Origin: Blastomussa wellsi
Taxonomy: Eukaryota > Cnidaria > Anthozoa > Scleractinia > Plerogyridae
DNA: 64,000 bases
Assembly (NCBI GenBank): GCA_947652115.1
Contig: OX393572.1
Location: 2,375,484 to 2,439,483 of the forward strand
Direction of reading: 5' to 3'
In this document: positions 12,659-24,854 of the stretch, one piece after another
Layout: every line of letters starts with the position of its first letter
Position numbering within the stretch: position 1 is the first letter of the stretch
Position numbers and translations under genes: made by a program
The notes under the pieces: generated by a model
Told to the model about the DNA's origin: nothing
Databases searched by the model: none
Seen by the model: the letters and a program-made list of their open reading frames with translations, nothing else

Positions 12659-13123
12659 GGCCCCTCGCCTCTGTGAAGAGATAATTTAAATATTTTTAAT
12701 CTCTCTCAGGAAAGGTTTCGGCTATGATTTTGATCGAGAATTAAGGTCAATTAACGTTACATGTATGCAATATTCGCTGCTTATCCAGTTTTACAGTTTT
12801 TCAAGTTCTTGAAACCATGATCTATCTATCATATTGAAAATGGCCTGATAACCTTTCGAGAATAAGGAGGCTGATATCAGAATTATTTTGAATTTACGGA
12901 TAATTCCCTTGCTCTAGCTTCGAAAATCTACCATGTGAGAGCAACAAGAATGAAGAGCAGTTTCTTCTTGTAAAAATCCCTAAGCAAATTTATTTTATTT
13001 ACATTTACATTTCATCAGTCTTGTAGTTATCTATTATACTTTGTTTCAAATTATATTTGCTTCATACTCAGCCTCTTTTCGACCTTTTAAGAAAATTGTA
13101 TAAAATAGCAAAATTGCTCTGTA

Positions 13124-13129
13124 AATAAA
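13124..13129 (+). terminator. candidate polyadenylation signal of the first NK2 gene
   Basis: An AATAAA hexamer lies 466 bases after the stop codon in AT-rich sequence and is followed within 20 bases by a second A-rich motif. It is a plausible cleavage signal, but the hexamer is common in DNA of this composition. Confidence 0.35.
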
Positions 13130-14589
13130 TTCTTGGAAGAAAATTAAAGATGCTAAGTCAGTCCTAAGTCGATAATTTCTTGCTTTTGTGCCCTATCGCT
13201 GTCGATTCGTCGCACAATCAATCGTTCATGTTCTTTGTCTCGAAACGTCTCAAAAAGACGTTAAGAAAAGATGTATGAAACAGCCTTGCACTGCGTGAGA
13301 TCCTACAGTAGTCCAGCAATTCTTGCTAATTGTCTCACAGCGAGTTTGTTGGTTGGTGCAATCTTTCTTTCAATTTGTACGCATTTTCGAGAATTAAAGC
13401 TGTGATATGCGTTGCACGCAAAATTGACTAAGAGGTAATATTCCGGGGGGGGGGGGGGGGGCGAAGGGTATGGTTTTCGACTCGTTTAGTTTAGATGATG
13501 GAATTAAACATATTATTTTCAAATTAGGTATACATTTTGGCCATTTTGGTCAGCAATTAGGTAAAGTTTTAGGAAGATGATTTTATCATTCATCCCTTGA
13601 CAAGTGGAATTTAAAAACGTTAGTTTCTGGGTAGGGGTTGCCGTCTGGTCTAAAATAGTCCGGTTGTAATTATGGGGACAGGTATAAAATAGAATAAGAA
13701 AAATGGGACATAAGGAAAGAGTTTCAGGAAGCACGCTGCACACCACACAAATTTAGGATAGTGCTTCCTTTCTCCCCTCCCCTCCGGCTCCCCTATGTGT
13801 AAAGTGTTAAGGTATTGAGGCAATTTTAGTTGATAAGACCTGGGTTTCGTTTACGTGACCCGTGTACGCGGCCATACTTTGCTTTAATCGGATCGTAAAA
13901 GCTGATTAAAATCTTACTCTTTCTTTATCTGAGGAGTTTTTCTACACTTCTGGCTGAAAGTTGTAAGTTCTCTTCGAAATTCCGACTGACGAAAACCATC
14001 CAACTCAGAAGACGAACACCTGCAAACACACAAAACAGAAGTAGTTCCAGATATCTCCTTTTAATCCTCTTCAAAATGCTATTTCCGTCTCATTATCAAT
14101 CGTTATTTTTTTTTAAATAAATTCTAAGAATTTGGTTGAGCATAAAGAAATAGCTCTTGGTTGATGTTTTTCGTTGTCCTATCACTTATCTGCTTGACTG
14201 ATGTATTTATATTGCAATTCGAAGAAAGCAATGAAACAGTTTATTGGGAAAAATATTATTTCATTAGAATTTGGTTTCATCAGAGCAAAATCATAAGAGA
14301 TTGGCTGATTCCCAATCCGAGGTTTGCGGCTTTAAATTGTACTTTATACATGTCTGTGCTGATAAACTGGAAGACACTTTGTGTTGAATGCAGCAGTTAT
14401 CTAGCCTCCTCCACCCAGAACTGACAATGTCAGCACTCATAACAATTAGTGAAATGCCGTTAGGCGGGCAACTCCCCTCTCTCAAACCTGCTAGCTACCT
14501 AGTGTACGGTATGATTACAAATCAACTGGAGGGAAGCTATGGAGTATCACTTTAATGTCTGTCTTCACTAGTGATACCAGCGTTTTACT

Positions 14590-14860
14590 ATGTGCAAAAA
14601 AAACCTAGTGTGCGTCCATTCAAATAACAGCTACTACACAATACTTTCATGCGATGATTCTAACTGTAAAGTTTTGGATTAAACCTTAGTGTGTGACCAT
14701 TCAAATGAAAGCTATTGAGCAGTTCTTTCATGTGTTACTGTTGATTATGCTTTACAAGATGGTACTCACTTATAAGTCTGTGGATAAAACTCGAATGTCT
14801 GAGCTCTTAACTGAAAGCTATCGAGCTCTCAGAACTTTCATGTGGTCCTATTTGTTATTC
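14590..14860 (+). repeat. diverged copies of the 107-bp repeat
   Basis: About two and a half degraded units related to the 973-1768 array: tgtgaccattcaaatgaaag, then gctattgagcagttctttca, then ttataagtctgtgga. Divergence is higher than within the main array, so this is an older insertion. Confidence 0.75.
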
Positions 14861-17800
14861 TTTTCCTCACGAAATTGGATTTTTTTTCTATGACTTTGAA
14901 CTTGGCCACCGCTCTCAAGAATGGAATTACACGCTTGTTTTCATAGCCAGCTTGGCGACAATTTTGTCTTTTTGTGGAACAAAAAACATCCGTGGCATCG
15001 ACAAGGCAGACAATTGATAATGAATCGGCCTGTGTCTGATTAATATCCCGTGAAATCCTCTTACAAAAGAAAATCGGCCTAAACCTCACTTCAATGCAAG
15101 CACGAAAGGCATTAGCACGGACAACAAAGCGAGCATCTCGAAATGCGAGAGATAATTCAGTAAATAAGATAACGAGATAGCATTTTATTTACTTTCAAGA
15201 AATCTTCGCTAATCGTCACCGAAGTCGCGATGTTTAAACTGTGAAGAAGGCAAAGTAAATTGAAACAACATAGTCGTGTGGAATACGCCAGAGGCATCGT
15301 ATTTGCAACCACAGATTTTCCCTTTTTTTATGCCCGTGTGTCGCGGAAGCAATCCTGTTTTAAGCACCGCTTTGAACTGAAAAATTTGCTCCAATGCATT
15401 AATTCGACCATAAGCATTTATTTTTTTTTTGTTTGAACTCAGTTGGATTAGAACGAAACAACTCGAATTTAATCGCGCATTCCAAGATGAGTCGTCGGTT
15501 AAGTCGCTTAAACATTGACAATAAAATAACCCACATTTCTATGTGGTCTGAGATCTACGCTGTTTGCATGATTAGACTCTCGATCCACTGAATTCCCAGG
15601 AAATTTTCACGTTACCTTCTCTACCCGTCTCTCGTTCCCTCTCTCACCAGGCCCTCCCTGAAAACTCAGGTTGTTCTTGAGTGTGTCAGCTAGAGTGGGA
15701 TTATAATTGGACAAAGGAAGACAAGCAGACGTTTATTAAATATTTCCTTCCTTGAAACGAACCAGTAAGCGCTTGACATCAAAGGGGGTCATTTAGCACA
15801 TTACGAAAACGGAACTGGCAAGATAAACTAAATTAATTCTGGTTTGTTTTCTGCAAGTGTAGTGCTTTAAGGGCGCACCGCTATATAACTTGGAAGCCCC
15901 CGCCGGTAATATCTATATCTTGAGTCGACCACAACCAACAGAGTAACTGATAGGTCTGTAGTCAGTCGGTTTATATTATATTTGTGTCCGTGCGTGTGTG
16001 ATCAAGAAATTTAATTTCGAGGGCAGGTTTTTGTCATCTACAGCGAGCTTGCAGCTTTTTCCAAGCTTCTTTTCATGTCAAGCCCCACTTTGCGGGATAA
16101 TCTATATCTCCCGCTCAGCCTTCTTTTCTTTCAGCTTTCTTCTTTTTTTGGCGATTTCAACAAGTTTTTCTTTGTTCGACTTTGACGATAAAAACTGTTC
16201 CTTATATCCGCAGTCTCTTATCATTTCTTATCCCAAGACTGAAACAAAACGAATTTGTTTTTAACTAACCCTAACACCATGTAAGAACAGTCTCGTAAGA
16301 AAGAAGCAACAATTTCGTCATCCTCTGAGAATATAAACCCATCTTGTAACTTTTAGGCTTCAAAAAAGGCTAAACCAGCGTTTTCTAGGGAAAGTTTCTA
16401 ACTACTCGGTAAGGGGAGATTTCCGGCAAGATTTTGAAAGCCGCAGTGTTTGAGATGAATGAAAGACACAGATTGGTCAAGCAATCCGAACTGAAGTACT
16501 AAATGTACAAAGCGAGGTTACGTGACCTGGGGAGATTTATCTGCTCAGCGTAGGAAGGTATTTACTGCACGATGGATTTAGTAACCTGGGTAACAGTGAG
16601 AGCTGCTGCGTTATCTGCGCAAACACAGTTGATCTGTATTGCAACAAAGGGCGTTACACTGGCAATGGGCAGAGTATTCGTTGTCTTGGCCACGCTGTTT
16701 GCCTTGTCTTATGAACAACCACTGAACGCAAAGAATTGCAAGATATTCTGGCCAGTTTTTACATCTTCTAAGCTTTATTTTACAACTTGCAGTTTCTTGT
16801 TTATTCCTGAATGCGGCTCGAGTCTCACTCTTCTTCACCGACAACGCATTTTGATGTAAATACAACTTTGCTTCAATCTCTGCTTCCTCTCCTAACTGGC
16901 TGTAACATAACGTGCTTTAGCGCGAGCTTTCTAGCTCACCGATCTTCAGAAAATTTAATTTTGTTTCACAGTTACAAAACATTGTCAGTTAATTCCGAGT
17001 ATGAACAAAGCCTGACAAACTTCACTGAAATGTGAATCACTGCACCTGAGCTCAAAACTCAAACCACAATGGTACCGAATGCAAACACGTCACTCAGATC
17101 ATCTCACTTTGGGACGGCGAACTCGTCCTCTTATATTAAATATTTTGCCAGTGGAAACTTCCTGTGTTAGGTATCGAATATATTTGTTTTATCGTACGAA
17201 ACAAAAAAATCCATGCGAAATTAAAACCATCCAATTCGTATGGCAGTCGAAAACGATTGTTATGACGAGAGGAGAACTAGTAAAACTAAGACTTTTTTAT
17301 GTCGGGGCAGATTTATCTGACATATGTGTTGTCAAACGAGAAAACGAGGTGGCCGAGATATGTAAACGATAGGCACGAATGAGACCCGGATTATATTTAT
17401 TGCGTGTATTTTTATGGTAATGTCACTATAAACTGATCTTTTGCTGTAATAAGCTGAGTGGGTTCGTGGTACCTGTATTATTTTTTAACAAAACCCACGC
17501 ATTTGAATTCCTTTGTCTGGAGAAAGTAACTATACTCCTTCTCAGTTGTGCGAGTTACATTTCTCAGAGTTAATTGACACGTTTTTTCCAATTCAAAGCG
17601 CAAAAGTACGAGGCGAAAAGGTCGTGTTGTTAAAGGATTTTTTCTAGAAGTGGATGATCTTCTACATTTTGAAACCTGTCGTCTTCTTTTTCCCTTAAAG
17701 ATCCCAGAGACATAGATCAACTTCGACAGCTGCATTACCTTACTTGGTAAACTTTCTTTGTTATTCTAAACCGCTCCAAGCTGTGCACACAGTTGTGACG

Positions 17801-19323
17801 AATTTTAACATGGCTGTCGAGTTTTCGCAAAGGATTTTCGATTTATTCCAAGCGAAAATTATCATTCCAATCTTGAATTAATCACTATTGCTGTATATTC
17901 TATTAAGCAGGGTTACAAAAGCCCTTTATTACCTTTTACTGTATTTCTTTATTTACCAATTTCTTGTCAATAATGTAAGTAGGCACAATTTGGAAATACT
18001 TAGCGACATTGGAATTCTAAAACGGCTTTAATTTTCAAAACGTAATCGCTTAAACTTGGCTCTGAAGACTCAGTTTTGCGGATTAACTGCCTGTTAATCG
18101 ATTTTCCTTAACGCAAACCAGAGCTCTGCAAACATAAGCACTAAGCTGGGAATTTGGAAATGTTTCTTGAGTGTCAGCAGTTCATCGTTGACTTCAGGCC
18201 GAATGGAGCGAAATAAAGTCTAAAGCATAAAAATGGGTTCTTTCGCGTTTTTAGCCGTGCTTGCCCGCATTTGGGCAATATCGACTAACCTCCGGGGAGT
18301 TAAAAAACGCTGTCACAATTCATTTTACGCCATCGAGATAAAATTAATTCTGAGTGATAGTTGCAAGTGGAAAGCTTTTCTTGGAAGCAAGAGATACGGG
18401 GCCGCGCGCCAATTTTTGTCCAAGCCAAACCTTTTAGCGAATGCGCTTAAATTATCTCTTGCTTTATCCCCCCACCACATGAAAGTCTTACACCCCGCCT
18501 GAGACGACAGCATCACGTCTCTGACATTTTTAAATCCTTAAACTCTACTAAGTATCGAGACCCTATAAACAAGGCAGATCATCTCTCGAAAATAAACCCA
18601 CGCTCAAGTTGACGGCTTGAACAATGAGAAATAGTTGCATTGTTGGCGCAAATTACCTCCGGTTTGACTCTTGTGCGTACTTTGAAAATTTATTGTCCTT
18701 TAATGGTTAAAAAAGGGATTTCTTAATCCTTGAGTATGACTCTAACCTATTAGTAGATTACAGAATCTTATAATCATGTACAACTTGTTTGCCAAGTTCT
18801 TGGTAAATATTGCTACTCTATGATAACCTAAACCGCCTTCGGCAAGCTTTCTGTCGAAAACAATAAACTCTTAAACAATAAAATACCTACCGGAGAGGGT
18901 TTAGCGAAAGCTCAAGTTCTTCACGCCTCTAGTAAAAATTGTATGACGTCCGTTTGCTAAATCACGGCGGAACACAGCTTGTTCTTCGTGAAATAGAAAA
19001 CAGATATAGTCATAATCTTTTGTACATAAACCAGCATTGCTCACGGCGTAACCTCAAGTTCTTTTCAAACGAAGCTTAAATCCGAAAGCTTAGCAAAGTA
19101 AACTAATCCACCAGTCTACGAACACAAGTTTCTATTTTATAGCAGACATAGTTTGCGTAAGTTAAAAAGTGATAATCGCACGCGCGATCTTGAATGTTGA
19201 ACGACGAATACTAATCCTTAACGGTCCTTGGCACTACAAACGTGGATGTGGTTGTGCCTTCGACTGCGCTTCTAAGACCAAAATATCCAACTTCAGTCAT
19301 GTTTACTAACGCGTTACTATAAT

Positions 19324-20369
19324 CTAAGAAAAGCCCCAATAGCGATCATTATAGACGGTCGGGCTCGAGTACAATAGTGGCACCGGAGGGTAAGTGAAAC
19401 CATTATTGAATTCCTGCCTAGAAGTTAGTGTACTTCTGTGTCTGTAACAAGGCTGTCCTTCGTGCACCAAAACCGGCACAGGAACTAGTCTCGGGCTCAT
19501 AAACGGCAAAGTCTCGCCCGCAAAGTGTCCTTTATCGCCAACTTGCTTTTTGAATTTATACCGATGATTCTGAAACCATATTTTGACTTGAGTTGGTGAA
19601 AGATTTATAAGTCTGGCGAGTTGTTCCCTCTCTGGGGCGGAGAGGTACCTTTGCTGTCGAAATCGTCTCTCCAACTCGAAGATTTGCGCCTTGGAGAATA
19701 GCACTCTACGCTTTCGCTTTTTCGTGTTTGGAATTTCCGTTTCCTTATCGTTGTCGTTTTCATTGCTAAAATCCTCTGCGTCTAGTTTTTCTGTAGAATC
19801 AGCTAGAAATAGGAAAAAAAAATCAAAAAAAAAATCATGAGTGGTTAGAAAAAATCTCAGAATGTGGGAACGCGGAAAACTAGACGCAATGAGCCAGAAA
19901 TGTCTGAGCGACATTTTTCATGGGCTTAGTATCTTATCACTGAGAATTATTCTACGCAACGTACTTACATCAAATGTTTCCTTCGTAAATCACGTCCGTG
20001 TCAAGACCTAAAAAATTAGCTAAGAAATCTTTTGCATGCTGATATTTTGAGAATGAATTTGGTTCTGAGGAACGACACATCGATAGGAAATAAAATACTT
20101 TTGCCAATAGAGACAAACTCGACAAACACCTAGCATATGGAATAGAAAATTACCAAGACGTTACCTTCGTAAGACGACTCTTCTATCTCTGGTGCTGGGC
20201 TCGGATTTGGAGAAATGCTGTGCTCTCTAAACTTGATGTTATTAATGTCCTGATCGTGTAGTTCTTCGAGACTCAACACATTTATATTTTTACTCATTCT
20301 TTTTGGCTGCACTGTCCCGCACTTGTTCCCTTGGAGAGCGAGGATACTATCTATCGAGAACGAAGTCAT
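19324..20369 (-). CDS. NK2-class homeobox transcription factor with NK2-specific domain
   Basis: On the minus strand, exon 1 is 20369-20165 and exon 2 is 19802-19324, with a 362-bp intron (acgaag|gtaacg to tttctag) in phase 1, giving 227 residues. The start is the first in-frame ATG and immediately precedes the TN-like motif [10 protein letters not shown] (residues 3-12). The homeodomain is residues 97-156 ([17 protein letters not shown] in helix 1; [10 protein letters not shown] with W48, N51 and Tyr54 in helix 3). Residues about 172-187 ([16 protein letters not shown]) are a clear NK2-specific domain, as in Nkx2.1/2.2-type proteins. It is a nuclear DNA-binding regulator. The intron has the same phase and place as in the convergent gene at 7.7-12.7 kb, so the two are paralogues; this copy is the more canonical. 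Confidence 0.94.
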
Positions 20370-23300
20370 TTTGGAAGAGCATCCGGCTATTGAGAGAGCG
20401 AGAGAGCTCAGAATTTCATTGAGTCGAAGCTCTCGCTCTAAAATATGCGCAGGGTTTGAAATGAACTCGACATGTGTCAATTTCAGAGGGCGTGGCTGTT
20501 AGTTCTTCAGTGCTGAGAGTATGACAGTCAGCATATGTCACTTGCTGATCGAATGATCCCTTTGGGGGCAGCTTTATCAGCGAGTTGACACTGTCTAATG
20601 TCAACACGCGATTAGACGCGAAGAGAAACACTAATTACATCGCAGCTGGGTGTAGCGCAAGTTAGCCTGTGTGAACGTGCCGAAATCTTCGCCCTTGATT
20701 TATTTAGATCCGAGCTTTTCTTTCCGGGATCGAGGTAATTGGAAATTTGAAAATTTGCTGTTTCCGTGGCAGTTCTTAATGTCTTTGATTCCAGAGCAAT
20801 TTTTCGTTAACTTTTCTATTGTTAAAACTGTCATAACGTTCAACAGTTACAAACCCTCTGAGTACATAAAACGCGAGGTCTTTAAGGTTGCTATTTCAAT
20901 TCACTGTCGTCTGCCCGCCCCTTCGTTATACCATAATTGTCAAACGCGTACTTTAGATTCACTTATCACAAAGATTAACGCCGCTCATAAGTACGAAGTC
21001 AAACATCGCTTATAGGACAAAAATCAAGCATTTTAGCCGTGAAAAATCGCTTAAGCAAAACCAATTAGTGCAATAAAACGCATTTTGTATTTTTCCCGTG
21101 CGCGCGTGTGTTTACACAATAAGCGAAATGGTTTTCTTCGATTGTTCTTTGCGGCTTTCGTGCAAGAGTATGGCCTGTGGTTGAATTGGATCTCAGCGTT
21201 GAATGCGGAGAATGACTAAGGAAAAGGGCTTAAGTGGTTTTCTTTCACGTGATGTGAAGCCTTAAAACTCGACACAATGCACAAACAGAGCGCAGTATTT
21301 TATTGGATGTAGCTTGTTGTTTATTAAAACGTGCAATTAAAGACTTCTTAAGCCAGCACATGGTCAAGTTAAAAGCTTATAATTGTGACCACAGATCTGA
21401 AGCACATGCAATTAGTCTCGGAAACACATTTAATTTTGTGATGAAAGTGATATCCTGGATAGATGCATCATAACAGCCACTTAATAAAAACAAGACATCA
21501 CAAAGCAGGCACACACAATTTAGTTCCTCTTTAGATTGAAGTTGATTGCGATGGTAACCAACTAAATCTTTTGACTTGGAATAATTCGTTCATTACGATG
21601 AAATGAATACACCTTAAGTAAAATATTATAACGCAGGTAGTTTTTGTTCTTACTGTCAGGAAGTTTGCCCATGAAGTTTCGCATAAACTGAAGAGAAGTG
21701 TGATTTTGACTTCGGCGCAAATTAGAAGGTGGAAGCAAGCTTTAATGTCATCGGTTTTCGAAGTTACCAGAAGGTGTTTCAGTATGGCCAGAAAATTGAG
21801 GACTCACAAAGGCAATGAACTAAACCATCAATTCGCATCATAGACTTTAAAACGATGAAAGAGGAAAGAATTAGACAAAAACTATCAGAAAACGCCGGAA
21901 TGGGGTCAGATTTCAGTGGCCGATTGAATCCAACCTTTGGCTAGACTTTGTTGATTCAGTGGTGGAAGACGACATGAGGCTTTTTAAACACGCAACTAAA
22001 AAATTATTGACTGAAGTATCTGCCGTGCTCCGTGATCGAGTCATGCAATAAGATTTCGTATACAGCAAGCATGCATTGAATAAGAGTCTTGATCACCGGT
22101 AGAAATCGACTTGTATTGACTTGGCTGCTTTGTTTTCGATCTTCCTTTTCTTAGTTTAAAGTTGGAAAAGGCACAGGCCAACACTATTTATATGTTGTAT
22201 TTTTATCGCGCCTAAAATACTTGTCACTAACGCTTCCTGACTTTTGAGTGCTTTTCAAAAACAGTCTCAGAATGTCAAATATCACTTTAGCAACGTAAAC
22301 ATTGTCAACCCTCGAGATTGTTCAGTTTCATTCACGACATCTCATTAATTTTCCAAAAATACAACAATGAACAGGAAACTCACTCTCAAATTAGTCTCTT
22401 TTCCCTTATACCTCGGTTCTTTATTAGCGGATTTCCTTTCCACACTCAAAAACACGCAACTCATTCCTTGCTTACAAGACCGCCACTTGAAACGGCAGAC
22501 GACTTTAACTTTGGTCATGTTGTTATCTTAACCCTGCCTTTCTAACTGCCTTGTAAAATCACTTTTATCATTCCATTTCAAACTGATTTGCGGAATCTGC
22601 ACTCTGCATTTCAGGAAAATCCTATTTCATCCGGAACGAGATTGTTTTTACATTTTAGACAAGCCAGTTGAAAGGTGCTACCAGCTTATTGACAAAAGCG
22701 CTAGAAGAATTCAATAAAACCATCAAACGCTTGAAGCGTAGCCGTCTAGTAAGTAAATAGCCGTATCACAGATCAAATGCGATTATCAGATTTTTTTCTA
22801 AAATCGCGTGCAGGCTGAAAAGGAATCTAGCTGGTATTGTCGCAAATATTTTTGAGGTCAATTCAGAGACTTTTTGAGTGCGAACGAAAGTGCGCAAAAA
22901 AGTGAATTATTTTCATATCAAGGCAGTTGCCGACCTTCAATTAAATAACTTAAGGTTGCCTTAAAAAGCTAAGACGGGCTTTGTAGTCTAATTTAATTAG
23001 CATTGTCTCTTTGTAGTAATTCGTCAAATGTTCCCAGTTAATTCAAACCATGAGATGATCCTTTATAATAATAGCAAATTTCAGATTTCGATTTTTCAAT
23101 GTTCTCTAGCTCATTGACCTTTGATTTATTTCACTTCATAGTGATTAGAAAATTGATTTGAGCTCTAAAAAGAAGAATATATTCACGGCGTTTCGACCGT
23201 TTACCCGGTCATTTTAAAGTTCGGTCCAAGGATACAATAAATTTAGCACTAAATATCTATTGAAAACAACAGAAAAAGGCTAAATAACATAGCTGTTTAG

Positions 23301-24690
23301 ATGGCAATAAAATTTGTAATTTTATTCTGAGACCAAGCTTGAAAATGATTGTTGACCGGTCGAGACATTGTTCCGCAACAGCGTTTGTTTTTATTACGAA
23401 ATAAACGGTTGTGTTAAACTTATTAAAGTCAATTACCTTCAAGTTATAACTCGGGGGAACCTTCAAGTAATAGCTAGCCAGTTTACCAAGGTAAAGAAAC
23501 ACAAAAGACATAAAACTAAACTGAAAAGAAACAAGAAAGATTGAGAAGGATTGTAATTGACGAACTCGAAAACATAAGGCTAAACTTAGATTTACATTGT
23601 GTGGTCCGCCGGACAAAGCTCCAATCCTCAGTGCAGACAACATTAGTATTTCTTAGCTGAAGAGAAGTCTTTTGGAAACGATCTATCATTTTCTTAATTT
23701 GTCTGTTCTGTTCAGTGCGAGCGAAAAGAAAGATTATCTGCAGCCCAAAATAAACAGTTGTGTTGATTTTGAGCTTCAAACCGATCTTTGAACAAACCGG
23801 CTTAACGTGTTAGTCGCGTGCAAAATTCTGCGCGAGTCACGCTACAAATGAAAGAACACATCACTTGTAGATCTCTTGCTACCCACTGTGTGCGCGTCTG
23901 GTGTATTTCATGCCGTTTACTTCAGAACGAAATCAGCTAACTTGTCTGGGAGGGGAGAGGTGGTATAAAGATGTGTCGAACAGAAAGTCAGATTTCAAAG
24001 TAAATTGAATTATGTTTGCAACTTGGAGAATCTCTGAAATCTCTACCAAATGTGTCAAAACGATTAACAAAATACGACTTTTGGTAAAGCGCTTGCGATG
24101 CAGTAAGGTGCTTAACGCAGATCAGAATCATCACCTTATAATCTTTTTTGTTTTAATTTTTTATCTTCTCACGAACGTTCTTGTCTGACACTTCGACAAC
24201 AACAACAACAACAAAGCATCCGCCGTGGAAAAATATGATTGATTTCATAATAAAAAAAAAAGCGAGACGGTAAAATTTCCTCGGCGAACCACGTCACTGC
24301 AGCTCAATGTGCGTCAATATGGATGACCCGATTCGAGCCCCATTAAATGAGGGTCTGCATGGGGGTGCTGTATTCTCGTTATCAGTGAAAGCTATTTCTC
24401 AGCCATCATGCAGCTACTTCTTTTTGCAACGGTGTCCATCTCAATAAACGAACAGTCCGATGATTCCTGTTAACTTTCCGGTGACTCCGAACTGTTTAAG
24501 CATAGACGTACAAGGGCAAAACGCTCAGCATTCGGGTAACAGAATTGCAATTTTCAGGCGGTTGTATATACAGGATTAATGCTAACACATTCAGAAATTG
24601 TGATTTTTTTTTTCAGACAGGAAGGTTACAGTTCCCCCCCCCCCCCAACCAAGTTCAAATATGCCCGTACGCCTATGTGTTTAAGTTCAA
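20370..24690. other. upstream region of the second NK2 gene; no gene seen
   Basis: The first few hundred bases above 20369 should hold the 5' UTR and promoter of the minus-strand NK2 gene. Nothing in the remainder reads as a recognisable exon on either strand. A short (AAC)n run lies at about 24197-24212 and a run of 13 C at 24634-24646. Confidence 0.4.
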
Positions 24691-24695
24691 ACTTG

Positions 24696-24814
24696 TGAAA
24701 TAAGCATAACACAGATCCAATAAGCACAAGCATAAGCACAAGAAAAAAGGAAAATGTTCCTTTTTTTCTTAAGCTTATGCTTGTACTGATTTGACTTGCG
24801 TTATGCTTATTTCA
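24696..24814. repeat. 119-bp interrupted palindrome beside the minisatellite
   Basis: The outer arms tgaaataagcataac (24696-24710) and gttatgcttatttca (24800-24814) are exact complements. An inner arm pair at about 24728-24754 and 24757-24785 is also nearly complementary, with a loop of only a few bases. The structure could extrude as a cruciform or represent a foldback element. Confidence 0.75.
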
Positions 24815-24854
24815 AGAGTGTGAATCAGCTTTATAAACAATCTTCCTTAGAAGT

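Larger units (their letters stand above)
12659..19323. other. shared 3' intergenic region between convergent NK2 genes
   Basis: No coding exon was recognised. It contains the 3' UTRs of both NK2 genes, a run of 17 G at about 13445-13461, and diverged 107-bp repeat units at 14590-14860. An isolated TATA-like ctatataa at about 15881 precedes a short unsupported open frame at 15998-16264. I could not show any of these short frames to be a gene. Confidence 0.45.

Noticed and set aside
13445..13461. 17-G tract as a functional G-quadruplex
   Set aside because: Similar G or C runs of 13 occur at 559, 24634 and 44856 in repeats; length is unreliable in assemblies and there is no promoter context.
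15881..16264. TATA box plus short gene
   Set aside because: The ctatataa and the following 88-codon frame have no supporting homology, splice sites or conserved motif; TATA-like strings are frequent here.
16572..16859. 95-codon frame overlapped by an antisense frame of similar size
   Set aside because: Neither strand shows family motifs or splice signals; two overlapping open frames are typical of chance.
20370..20480. longer N terminus for the second NK2 gene
   Set aside because: The upstream frame begins at TTG and has no ATG; the first ATG at 20369 sits right before the TN-like motif as usual in the family.
20539..20544. CACTTG as an NK2 autoregulatory site upstream of the minus-strand NK2 gene
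   Set aside because: It is a single hexamer, expected often by chance; there is no cluster.
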